From Myxococcota bacterium (lineage in GTDB: Bacteria; Myxococcota_A; Polyangia; JAAYKL01): 64,000 nucleotides of DNA. The notes beneath the pieces were generated by a model, which worked only from the letters and a program-made list of their open reading frames with translations, had not been told where the DNA came from and ran no database searches. Positions within the stretch are counted from its first letter, which is position 1. Every line of letters starts with the position of its first letter. Position numbers and translations under genes: made by a program. Shown here piece after piece: positions 7,138-14,904 of this stretch. The stretch is from contig JASJCT010000004.1 in NCBI GenBank assembly GCA_030065855.1, positions 1 through 64,000 of the forward strand, given 5' to 3'.

Positions 7138-8850
7138 ATGGAAACCACCACATCTAAGAAATCACCCACAGGCGGTACCCCTGCAGTTGGTACCCCCTCA
7201 GGTGGTAGGCCGCGCATTGCCCTCATTACAAATCACGGATATGCCGGGGTTGAGATACCGGTGGGGGGTGCGCCAGATACTGGGGGACAGAATTTTTACG
7301 TGAATTCGCTGGCTGCTGCCCTCGAGGATAATGGGTTTGATGTTACCATTTTCGCGCGCGGTGGCTTTCCCTTCTTCGGTATTGAGAAAATTCGAGAGGG
7401 CGTTGAGCAGCTTTCAGAACACGTGCGGTATATCTATGTGCCGGGCGGCGGTGATCAGTTCATCCGCAAGGAGGATATAGCCGTTGCGTTGGACGAAGAG
7501 ACCGTCTGGATCCAGGCGTTCATTGAGGAGGAAGCCCAAAAAGCCGGTATAGATCCGTGGGCATTCTTCGAAATCATCAACTCCCACTATTGGGATGCAG
7601 CTGTTATCGCAGTCAAGCTCATCGAGCGCTGGCGAGATGAAGCAGCGCGGGACTTCCTCTCAGTTGCTGCCGGTGGAAAACTAGCACCCCATCTCGAGAA
7701 ATTCGCAGGCACAGAAGTGCACAGGCTATGCCTTTCGCGAGAGATCTCTCTTCATCTGGGCGAGATCGCCCGGGCAACCGCGTCGAACAGCAAAGCCCCG
7801 TCAGATATTGTCAAGCAGCTCATCGGTCCCAAGACGGCGACCCTGCTCAATCCAGACGAAGGCGAGCTCGTTCAGACGATCCACCTCGGGGAAACCCTGG
7901 TGCGCCTGCTGCGGGTCGACGGTGTGGATCTACAAACCGCGCTGCGAAGGATCGATACCCATGTTTTCACACCCCACTCCTTGGGTATCGTTAAAGAGCG
8001 AAACTTTTGGTATAAAAACAAGGAAGTTATTAGATCTCTAAAATTCCGGGAGCGGGATGCCCACGAACATGTGGTCTGTCGCTGCACGAGCCTGTTTTGC
8101 GCAACGTCTTTGGAGATTTCCCGCGCGCTCCTGTCTTACCACGGCGTAGCGCCAGAGGGTCTGTTCGACTTTCCCCCGTGCATTAACGCTGGCATCTTCA
8201 AGCCCAGGTCCAAGGCAGCACTCGATCCGGTATATCAGTATCTGGCTGAGCGGTCCCACATCCCGGCCGACCAACTCAAGGGCGCCAAGATCGTGTTTGA
8301 AACCAGCCGCATGGACAAGACCAAACGCAAGGATATTCTCCTCCAGGCATTTGCCAAGATCTGTGAAAGCAATGAAAATAGCTATCTTTTCATAGGCGGC
8401 GGTCCGAGCAACAGCCCTGTTTTTCAAGAGCTCAAAGAGATCAAAGCCAGCCTCCCGGCCCTTGACGGTCGCGCCTTCCTCCTTGGATACGTGCCCGGCG
8501 ATATTGTGGAGCCCCTGTTTTCTCTGCCAGACCTCTTTGTTTCAGCCTCAGAGATGGAGGGATTTGGCATGTCCGCATCCCAGGCAGCAGCAGCCGGTGT
8601 TTGCGTGATCGCCTCTGACCTCATTCCCTTTGCCACCCAGTTCGCCAAAGGGGCGGCGGTTGTGGTACCGGCCGGTGATGTGGACGGCTTTGCCCAGGCT
8701 ATGGAAGCCCTGCTGAACGACGATAAAGAGCGACAGGAACGGGCCAAGGCGGTCTTTGAAATAGCCAGAACCCTAGATTGGAAGGCCACGGCCCAACGTT
8801 TTATCGATTGGTTCCGAGAGAGCCGCAAGGACCCCCCCTACGCAACCTAA
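7138..8850 (+). CDS. Sucrose-phosphate-synthase-like GT-B glycosyltransferase
   Basis: The 570-residue protein has the hallmark GGAPDTGGQNFYVNSLAAAL near residue 43 that sucrose-phosphate synthases and related family-4 transferases use to bind the acceptor. The C-terminal Rossmann domain has VFETSRMDKTKRKDILLQAF (about residue 385) and SEMEGFGMSASQAAAAG (about residue 475). In the family's E-x7-E motif the second Glu is replaced by Gln here. The product is probably a sugar-nucleotide-dependent transferase; making sucrose phosphate is not certain. The first 25 residues are Gly/Pro/Thr-rich and not part of the fold. There is no ribosome-binding site before the ATG. It is a single gene facing the kinase operon. 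Confidence 0.8.
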   Translation: METTTSKKSPTGGTPAVGTPSGGRPRIALITNHGYAGVEIPVGGAPDTGGQNFYVNSLAAALEDNGFDVTIFARGGFPFFGIEKIREGVEQLSEHVRYIYVPGGGDQFIRKEDIAVALDEETVWIQAFIEEEAQKAGIDPWAFFEIINSHYWDAAVIAVKLIERWRDEAARDFLSVAAGGKLAPHLEKFAGTEVHRLCLSREISLHLGEIARATASNSKAPSDIVKQLIGPKTATLLNPDEGELVQTIHLGETLVRLLRVDGVDLQTALRRIDTHVFTPHSLGIVKERNFWYKNKEVIRSLKFRERDAHEHVVCRCTSLFCATSLEISRALLSYHGVAPEGLFDFPPCINAGIFKPRSKAALDPVYQYLAERSHIPADQLKGAKIVFETSRMDKTKRKDILLQAFAKICESNENSYLFIGGGPSNSPVFQELKEIKASLPALDGRAFLLGYVPGDIVEPLFSLPDLFVSASEMEGFGMSASQAAAAGVCVIASDLIPFATQFAKGAAVVVPAGDVDGFAQAMEALLNDDKERQERAKAVFEIARTLDWKATAQRFIDWFRESRKDPPYAT

Positions 8851-8862
8851 TCTTCCTAAACG

Positions 8863-9060
8863 CTATCGCGGCTGACATGTTTTGCCTGTACCAGCATCTG
8901 GATCTGTGTCCGCATCTCCAGGGCTAGCTGCGTCCGGGAGTTCCTGCTCACAGGCGAGGTCGAAATCCACAACACACCCGCCGCCGACAAAGAGAATAAA
9001 GAATATAACAAAGGCGTATTTTGAAAACCGCCTTTGTACAGGTTTGATGGCATCCAGCAT
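8863..9060 (-). CDS. Small putative lipoprotein
   Basis: The 65-residue frame has a hydrophobic segment ending in a lipobox-like site (FVIFFILFVGGGC) followed by a short acidic, Cys-containing tail with the Asp-Ala pattern DAASPGDADTDPDAG seen in other lipoproteins of this window. No ribosome-binding site precedes the ATG, and the upstream DNA is very AT-rich. It could be a real small lipoprotein or the remnant of a longer gene. The tail resembles a truncated stalk. Confidence 0.45.
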   Translation of the reverse strand: MLDAIKPVQRRFSKYAFVIFFILFVGGGCVVDFDLACEQELPDAASPGDADTDPDAGTGKTCQPR

Positions 9061-9260
9061 TTTAAAAAAAAATTTTGTTATAAATTTCAGTTACTTGGTA
9101 ATTTTTTGTAAAATATACCTTCAAAAAAACTGAATTTATACTATTTTTGCGCCCATAGCAATGCACAGATAGGCGAGGCATAGGGCTGAGCTGGAGATTC
9201 TATCCGGGTCGAAAGTACAATTGGAGAAAAAGAGAGCTAGACTTACTTATGGATTAAAAG

Positions 9261-10862
9261 ATGTCTGACTTGCCACCATATCTAGAGCGCAAACACTTCG
9301 GTCGATACGAAGTGATATGCCCCATCGACCAGGGTGGTATGGCGAGCGTATACGTGGGACGCCTATCCAGCATGGCTGGCTTTGAGCGGCTCGTGGCGAT
9401 CAAGGTGATACACGAGCACTTATCCACAGATCCCGCATTTATCGAGATGTTTCTCAACGAAGCCAGGATTGCGGCCGGCATCAGCCACCCCAACGTGGGC
9501 GAGGTATTCGAGGTGGGGAAAGATGGCGGCCTATTTTACATGGTGGGAGAGCTCGTCAAGGGACAGTCTCTGCGCGCTTTTTACCGGCGCGCCAAAAAAT
9601 GCGACATGGCAGTGCATCCTGCGATGAGCGCCTATATCGCGTCCAGAGTCTGTTATGGCGCTCACGTAGCACACGAACTTTGCGATCAGGACGGCAAGCC
9701 CATTAATCTTATCCATCGGGATATCTCACCGAAGAATGTCCTTATCTCCTATGACGGCTTTGTTAAGCTGATCGATTTCGGTGTGGCCTGGATTCGGGGC
9801 AAAGAATCCAAAAAAGACAGCGAGGCCATGAAGGGCAAGCTGGGGTACATGTCGCCAGAGCAGATGCGCAACGAATCGATTGATAAGCGAAGCGATATCT
9901 TCTCGCTGGGTATCGTGATGTATATGATGTTTACAGGCCATCATCCGTTTTCTGCAAACACCGACGAGGAGCGAATTGAAAAGCTCCTTTCAGGTTATGT
10001 GGCACCGCCCAGGGACCACAATCCAGACCTGGATGTCAGAATAGAAGAAATTGTGCTCACTGCGCTGGCTGCAAACAAGGAAGAGAGATTTGAAAATGCC
10101 GCGGTCATGGGCGATGCACTAGCTGATTACGCGAGGGGCGAGATCCCGCAAATAGGTTCCAGAATGCTCTCGGAGTTCATGCACCAGGCCTTTGACGACG
10201 ATAAGAATGCCTTCGAAGCGCAGCTGCGCGAATACCGAAAAAAACACGAGGCGGAAAAGGAGACCTTTTCAGCCTTTGATTTCGACAAGCAGAAGAATCA
10301 GAGCACGCCTACGACCACATCCTACGCTGTTTCTGAACGCCAGACCGCGCCCTCCAAATTTCGGTGGATAGTAGCGACCAGCGCAATGATTGCCCTGATC
10401 GGAATGGGGCTCGGCATTGTGTTCAAGAATCAATCAGACGTGTCAGCGCCCCCTCACCTGACTGCAAAGACGCCATCGAAAATGCCACCGCCCGTGGTTG
10501 ACGCGTCGACCCGGTCAGTTCTTGACACTGATCAGCCTGCCGCGCATCCCCAACAGCAGGCCACTGTGAAAATTGAGCTTGACCTCAAGCCAACAGAGGC
10601 AGCTGTTTTTCTGGACGATACAGCCCTTGCAAAGGGAACATCGGTTGTGGAACTTGTGCAGGACGGTCAATCCCATACATTGCGATTTCAAGCCGAAGGA
10701 TACGAACAAGGGGTAACGACGGTTGTCGCGGATGAAGATAAACAGCTCGTGGTGCATCTGGAGCCGCTTGAGGAAGCTGACGACAAGAAATCTGGACAAG
10801 GCGAGCGAAGATCAAGACGTTCAAAGCGAGAACTCAAACTCAAGGAAAATCCTTACCAGTGA
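9261..10862 (+). CDS. Membrane-bound Ser/Thr protein kinase with PEGA domain
   Basis: The 533-residue protein has a complete N-terminal kinase domain: Gly-rich loop IDQGGMASVYVG, catalytic Lys in VAIKVI, the catalytic loop HRDISPKN, DFGVA, and the GYMSPEQ substrate-recognition segment. A single membrane span lies at about 370-388 (VATSAMIALIGMGLGIVF). An extracytoplasmic C-terminal region carries a PEGA-like beta domain at about 440-500 (EAAVFLDDTALAKG ... FQAEGYEQG). The fold resembles myxobacterial Pkn kinases. The stop overlaps the GTG start of the TPR/PEGA protein by 4 bp (GTGA), so the two are coupled and probably act together. The final residues are basic (RRSRRSKRELK). Confidence 0.92.
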   Translation: MSDLPPYLERKHFGRYEVICPIDQGGMASVYVGRLSSMAGFERLVAIKVIHEHLSTDPAFIEMFLNEARIAAGISHPNVGEVFEVGKDGGLFYMVGELVKGQSLRAFYRRAKKCDMAVHPAMSAYIASRVCYGAHVAHELCDQDGKPINLIHRDISPKNVLISYDGFVKLIDFGVAWIRGKESKKDSEAMKGKLGYMSPEQMRNESIDKRSDIFSLGIVMYMMFTGHHPFSANTDEERIEKLLSGYVAPPRDHNPDLDVRIEEIVLTALAANKEERFENAAVMGDALADYARGEIPQIGSRMLSEFMHQAFDDDKNAFEAQLREYRKKHEAEKETFSAFDFDKQKNQSTPTTTSYAVSERQTAPSKFRWIVATSAMIALIGMGLGIVFKNQSDVSAPPHLTAKTPSKMPPPVVDASTRSVLDTDQPAAHPQQQATVKIELDLKPTEAAVFLDDTALAKGTSVVELVQDGQSHTLRFQAEGYEQGVTTVVADEDKQLVVHLEPLEEADDKKSGQGERRSRRSKRELKLKENPYQ

Positions 10863-11824
10863 TAGCACTAAGAGTCGGATTTTGTGTGGTTTTGGTTGGT
10901 ACATTGTCAATGTTCAACGCGACAGAGGCGTGTGCTGACGATGATGAGACGCCCGGTACGCATGACAAGCTCACTGCCCCCGAGTATTTCGAACGGGCAA
11001 AGGATCATTTCAAACGCGGCAGGTATAAAGACGCAGCGGAAGATTTTTTAAAGGCATACGAGATATCGCCCCATCCCACTGTCCTCGCAAACATTGGATT
11101 GTCTTACGACAAGGCCGAGCAGGTTCCCCAGGCAGTGAAGATGTACAGGCAGTACATGAGCGAAGTGGGCAATTTAAACGAAGACCAGGAAATAGCTACC
11201 AGGCTAGCAGAGTTGGAACAAAAAATTGCCGATCTCCAAATAAGTTGCGCAGTTGATCCATGCACTGTCAAGGTGGATGGGGTTGACCATGGCCAAGCCC
11301 CGTTGTCTATCATCCTCTATCCGGGATTGCATCGGATCGAGGCCATGTCCGAAGACCAATCAACAGATATCGTGCAGATATTGCTCAGGGCTGGCAAGCA
11401 CGAAAGAGTCGTATTGGATTTTGAGTCGTCAGACGAAACTGAGGCAGCCGCTGATACCTCCCAACAAGAAAGCACTGTTCCCGATGGCGCGCCAGCAGAT
11501 GTATCGCCGAGATTTGGGGCTCCTTTTTGGATTTTTGCCAGTACGTCTGTTGCCGCAGGTGTTGTGACGGTTGTATTTGGATCGCTTACGCTTCGGGATA
11601 AATCCGAGTTTGATGACGCGCACCAACTGGATGCGGATGTCAAGGAACAGGGCGAAAAAAATCGCAGAGTGACAAACGTCATGCTCGGCGTGACAGTGGG
11701 GTCCCTCCTGGCGTCAGCTGGATTCGCCATCTATGATTTGTGGCCCAAGCGAGAAAAACAGGCGCAGACCCTGGCGATCTTACCAGGACCTGGACTGGGT
11801 CTTAGGGCCCGGATGAGATTCTAG
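10859..11824 (+). CDS. TPR and PEGA domain membrane protein coupled to the kinase
   Basis: The 321-residue protein has a signal sequence (VGFCVVLVGTLSMFNATEACA), TPR-like helices (APEYFERAKDHFKRGRYKDAAEDFLKAY, then ANIGLSYDKAEQVPQAVKMYRQYM), a PEGA-type segment (CTVKVDGVDHGQAPLSIILYPG) and two membrane spans (about 210-232 and 275-292). This architecture is common next to Ser/Thr kinases in Myxococcota. It starts at GTG inside the kinase stop (GTGA). It may be a periplasmic partner or substrate of the kinase, which is inference from context. Confidence 0.82.
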   Translation: MIALRVGFCVVLVGTLSMFNATEACADDDETPGTHDKLTAPEYFERAKDHFKRGRYKDAAEDFLKAYEISPHPTVLANIGLSYDKAEQVPQAVKMYRQYMSEVGNLNEDQEIATRLAELEQKIADLQISCAVDPCTVKVDGVDHGQAPLSIILYPGLHRIEAMSEDQSTDIVQILLRAGKHERVVLDFESSDETEAAADTSQQESTVPDGAPADVSPRFGAPFWIFASTSVAAGVVTVVFGSLTLRDKSEFDDAHQLDADVKEQGEKNRRVTNVMLGVTVGSLLASAGFAIYDLWPKREKQAQTLAILPGPGLGLRARMRF

Positions 11825-11852
11825 TAGTTCGAGACATTAACAAGGTCGGGTT

Positions 11853-11905
11853 GTAGGGCACGGGTTTATCCCGTGCTGACGGCGGGGCATAAAGCCACGC
11901 CCTAC
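11853..11905. repeat. Family R3 palindromic repeat
   Basis: Two adjacent GC-rich palindromes, GTAGGGCACGGG-TTTAT-CCCGTGC and GGCGGGGCATAAAGCCACGCC, of the GTAGGGCGTGGGTTTATCCC type. Related copies occur at 50602-50672 and 52059-52138. The element lies between the convergent ends of 10859-11824 and 11918-13066 and could also act as a terminator. Confidence 0.65.
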
Positions 11906-11917
11906 TTATGATCTGCA

Positions 11918-13066
11918 TCATCTACCTCTCATAATTTGATATAATCTATTTAAATCATTAATATATTTTTCTTCTGAAAAAAGGCGCTGGGCAGCACTTA
12001 CGGCCCCGACGCTGAGCCTAGACCGCAGTGCTGAATCCCGGGTCAATACCCTGAGTCCGGCTGCAACAGCTTGAGGTTGGGTCATGTCAACTGCCCAGAC
12101 ATCCCGGTTGTGGACAAGGCCTGGGTCTGTTGTGGTGTGTACCATTGTCGGTCGACCCGCGGCCAACGCATTTACGAGCTTAATCGGTGCACCGCCCGCT
12201 AGCACCCGAGGCACCAGTGCAATATGGGCCTCCCATAGTCTCGTGAGTGCACCCTGGGGATCTCCGTGGGGATGTGCTTCGACAAGGTCCTCGAGGCCTC
12301 GACTGCGAACCTCGGCGAGAAAGTCACTGGGATCCGAATCAGTGATGACATCGACTTTGAGAAGCTCACGGGTGTTCGTGTCGAGGATGGCAAGGCCCCG
12401 CAGCAGGTGATCCAATCCCTGGTATTTGTCCAGGTTACCCATGTACACCGCCCGGATGTAGTGACCCGGGTTGGGGGGATGGCGGGGGGGGGAAGTTATT
12501 TCTGCAGGCGGTCGCAGGAGATACAGCTTGTCTTTCCGATAGCCGGTTTTTTCTATCTGGTCGCGTACATAGGGGCTTACGGCCACTGCCGCGTGTGCCA
12601 GTCTGGGTAATGATGTATCCATGACCGCACCCAGCCAGGCAGCAGGCCATCGGAGGCGTTGGGGGCCATAGGTCGGCAACTCGGGTGCCATTAAGGCGTG
12701 GGCGTGAAACACAATCGGTGTTTTGCCCAAGGGGTTTGCTAGCCAGGCGGCAACCAGTGCTTCGTAGTGATGGGCATGGACAATGTGGGGACGGAGGCGC
12801 CCTATCAAGTGTGCGCATTGACGAGCTAGCAGCAGATCGAGGACCACTTTGCGGGTCGAAGGGCCAGAGCGGTCACGATGGAACCTCGGCCAATCGGCAA
12901 TTCTATGTATGGTAAACGAAACATCTGGTTCCCGGGTGGCATGGGCATAGCAAAGCAGGTGGACGTCGTGACCGAATCTTGAGAGCAATTCGCACGTTTG
13001 CCCTACGAGCACCTGTGTGCCCTGAACGGTCGGGAACGGACCGGCAAAAACGTGCAGCAGTCTCAC
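11918..13066 (-). CDS. Family 4 glycosyltransferase
   Basis: The 382-residue GT-B enzyme has the N-terminal segment HVFAGPFPTVQGTQVLVGQTCELLSRFGHDVHLL, HAHHYEALVAAWLA and FHAHALMAPELP. Its C-terminal UDP-sugar-binding half contains AVYMGNLDKYQGLDHLLRGLAIL and GGAPIKLVNALAAGRPTMVH. The canonical second Glu is replaced in the stretch LVNALAAG, a common variation in this clade. It starts with GTG overlapping the stop of the upstream GT2 gene (GTGA), so both act in one pathway, likely glycan or glycolipid assembly at the membrane. Confidence 0.85.
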   Translation of the reverse strand: MRLLHVFAGPFPTVQGTQVLVGQTCELLSRFGHDVHLLCYAHATREPDVSFTIHRIADWPRFHRDRSGPSTRKVVLDLLLARQCAHLIGRLRPHIVHAHHYEALVAAWLANPLGKTPIVFHAHALMAPELPTYGPQRLRWPAAWLGAVMDTSLPRLAHAAVAVSPYVRDQIEKTGYRKDKLYLLRPPAEITSPPRHPPNPGHYIRAVYMGNLDKYQGLDHLLRGLAILDTNTRELLKVDVITDSDPSDFLAEVRSRGLEDLVEAHPHGDPQGALTRLWEAHIALVPRVLAGGAPIKLVNALAAGRPTMVHTTTDPGLVHNRDVWAVDMTQPQAVAAGLRVLTRDSALRSRLSVGAVSAAQRLFSEEKYINDLNRLYQIMRGR

Positions 13067-14073
13067 GGATTGATGACCCTGCGAACTGGCCGCGCGTCAG
13101 CAGGTGATGGATCCTCGTGTAAGGCCGCCTGTTTTCCGTTGATGTTGCAAGTGCGTCGCGCCACGATATACCTGGGTCGCCGCTTCACTTCGACATGGAT
13201 CCTACCCACATATTCGCCGAGAACTCCGATGAGCAGAAACTGGATACCCAAGAGAAACGAAATGAGGAGAATGGTCGACGCGTACCCGGGTTGGGGATGT
13301 TCCCAAAAGAAGTGGCGCACACCCACGTATCCGCCATAGCTCAGGGAAACCAGGGTCATCACCAGGCCAAAGTAGGTGGCCAGGCGAAGGGGAAATGTGG
13401 AAAATGACGTGATGCCCCGCACAGCAAATGAGATCATTTTTGGTATCGAGTACTTGGTCCGGCCAAACCGCCGCATGCCCGCCTCATATGGAATATGGGT
13501 TTGCTGATATCCGACCCAAGCACTTAAGCCGCGTAAAAAGAAATCTGTTTCCGGCATTGAGATCAGTGCATCAACCACTGCCCGATCGAGGAGCCTGAAG
13601 TCGAGCATCCCAGGTACCATCGGGATCCGCGATAGAAAGCTGAAGACCCGATAAAACCACCGAGAGGTGGTGCGCTTGAACCAGGTGGCTTTGGGGTTAT
13701 CCTGTCGAACTCCGTGTACGATTTGAAATCCAGATGTCCAAAGTCGCACCATGTGGGGAATTGCCGCGGGAGGTTGTTCCAGATCAGCGTCGATGGTTAC
13801 GACAGCATCTCCCTCTGCCTCGGCCATGCCGGCCAGCAGTGCGGCCTGATGGCCGAAATTGCGGGCCAGGTGCACACCGCGAACGCGATGGTCCTGTTGA
13901 GCAAGGGATTCAATAACGCCCGCTGTTTCGTCGGTAGACCCATCGTCGACAATGATCAGCTCGAACAGATATGGCGCATCAGCAAGGGCCATGCAGACGG
14001 CACCATACAAATCCTCGAGACAGCCCGCCTCGTTATATGCGGGAACAACTATCGAGATGAGGCGTTGCTTCAA
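13063..14073 (-). CDS. DPM1/ArnC-type polyprenyl-phosphate glycosyltransferase
   Basis: The 336-residue protein has a family 2 transferase domain (ISIVVPAYNEAGCLEDL, IIVDDGSTDETAG, VTIDADLEQPPAAIP with the DAD-like metal site, and the acceptor loop region RRFGRTKYSI) and two C-terminal membrane spans (about 230-252 and 265-290). Such proteins transfer a sugar from a nucleotide to undecaprenyl phosphate or a similar carrier at the inner membrane. The TTG start at 14073 follows GAGGACAAGGA. It is coupled to the GT4 gene downstream by a 4-bp overlap. Confidence 0.9.
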   Translation of the reverse strand: MKQRLISIVVPAYNEAGCLEDLYGAVCMALADAPYLFELIIVDDGSTDETAGVIESLAQQDHRVRGVHLARNFGHQAALLAGMAEAEGDAVVTIDADLEQPPAAIPHMVRLWTSGFQIVHGVRQDNPKATWFKRTTSRWFYRVFSFLSRIPMVPGMLDFRLLDRAVVDALISMPETDFFLRGLSAWVGYQQTHIPYEAGMRRFGRTKYSIPKMISFAVRGITSFSTFPLRLATYFGLVMTLVSLSYGGYVGVRHFFWEHPQPGYASTILLISFLLGIQFLLIGVLGEYVGRIHVEVKRRPRYIVARRTCNINGKQAALHEDPSPADARPVRRVINP

Positions 14074-14195
14074 GATCCTTGTCCTCTGGGCAGGTGGGCA
14101 CGTCCGATCCTCGTCAGGATGTAGTATCCCAATGTCGAATTTGCAAGGGGAGGATGATTATTTCTAACGAGTCAGCACCTTAACATAAAGACATC

Positions 14196-14227
14196 TTGAC
14201 GTTATGGTGCTGTAATGCTTAGCATTA
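14196..14227 (+). promoter_or_regulatory. Promoter and palindromic operator of the toxin-antitoxin pair
   Basis: TTGACG (14196-14201) lies 18 nt before TAGCAT (14220-14225). Overlapping the -10 is a perfect palindrome TAATGC-TTA-GCATTA (14213-14227). An antitoxin of the ribbon-helix-helix type commonly binds such a site to repress its own operon. Confidence 0.6.
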
Positions 14228-14241
14228 TTAATGGAGGTCTG

Positions 14242-14472
14242 ATGATGGATAAGCAACGCACGACGATTTATCTGGAAGCACCCCTTTACCGGGCGTTGCG
14301 GCTTAAAGCAGCAGCAACTGGAACCAAAATTTCAGCCCTGGTGAGCCAGGCTGTTCGGGCATCTCTCAGTGAGGACTTCGAAGATTTGAAGGTGCTCGAC
14401 GAGCGCGTAAATGAGCCAGCGCGGCCATTTGAGGATTTCCTAAGCGAACTTTCAGATGCCAACCTCATATGA
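14242..14472 (+). CDS. Antitoxin of a type II toxin-antitoxin pair
   Basis: The 76-residue protein (start at 14242, or the second ATG at 14245) follows GGAGGTCT. The N-terminus KQRTTIYLEAPLYRALRLKAAATGTKISALVSQAV is a ribbon-helix-helix DNA-binding domain: an antiparallel strand, then two helices. The acidic C-terminus (EDFLSELSDANLI) is where such antitoxins grip the toxin. It overlaps the toxin start by 17 bp. It probably represses its own operon through the palindrome at 14213-14227. Confidence 0.85.
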   Translation: MMDKQRTTIYLEAPLYRALRLKAAATGTKISALVSQAVRASLSEDFEDLKVLDERVNEPARPFEDFLSELSDANLI

Positions 14473-14716
14473 AATCAACATCAAGCGCTCCGCTGAAAAG
14501 GAAATCAAGTCACTATCCACGAAGATTCGACAAAGAGTGATACATGCAATCCTCAATCTGGCAGAGAACCCGAGACCGCGAGGATGTGAAAAGCTCTCTC
14601 AGCGGGAAGCCTATCGGATTCGTGTAGGACGATACAGAATTGTTTACAGTGTGTTTGATAGAATTCTCGTGGTTGAAATCGTCCGCGTTGCACACCGCAA
14701 AGAAGTATATCGTTAA
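14456..14716 (+). CDS. RelE/ParE-superfamily toxin
   Basis: The 86-residue protein has the RelE-like fold pattern: YEINIKRSAEKEIKSLSTKIRQRVIHAI (helices), LAENPRPRGCEKLSQREAYRIRVGRYRIVYSV (central strands with Arg) and ILVVEIVRVAHRKEVYR. The ending with basic residues and the RIVYSVFDRIL strand match mRNA-interferase toxins. Whether it cleaves mRNA on the ribosome like RelE or targets gyrase like ParE cannot be told. It overlaps the antitoxin by 17 bp. A short hairpin (14715-14740, AAAACAG / CTGTTTT) just after the stop may end the transcript. Confidence 0.88.
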   Translation: MPTSYEINIKRSAEKEIKSLSTKIRQRVIHAILNLAENPRPRGCEKLSQREAYRIRVGRYRIVYSVFDRILVVEIVRVAHRKEVYR

Positions 14717-14904
14717 AACAGACCCCGACCAGGCTGTTTTACCGGACAAGTCTCCCCGAGCTGGTTCTCAAGGGCCCTGAAAACTTTTTTTACACTCCGT
14801 TAATCGCAATGTAGAAGCGTTGTTGCGGAATAAGAAGCGCTTATCTGTTGTTGCGTCCATAAACTAAGCATAGAATTGAATGCCCTGAAAGGTCACAAGC
14901 CTAA

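Noticed and set aside
7001..7303. Frame over the direct repeat extending into the SPS-like gene
   Set aside because: It runs through the repeat and overlaps the transferase in another frame; no family features.
12084..12610. Plus-strand frames inside the GT4 gene
   Set aside because: They lack family features and lie opposite a well-supported glycosyltransferase.
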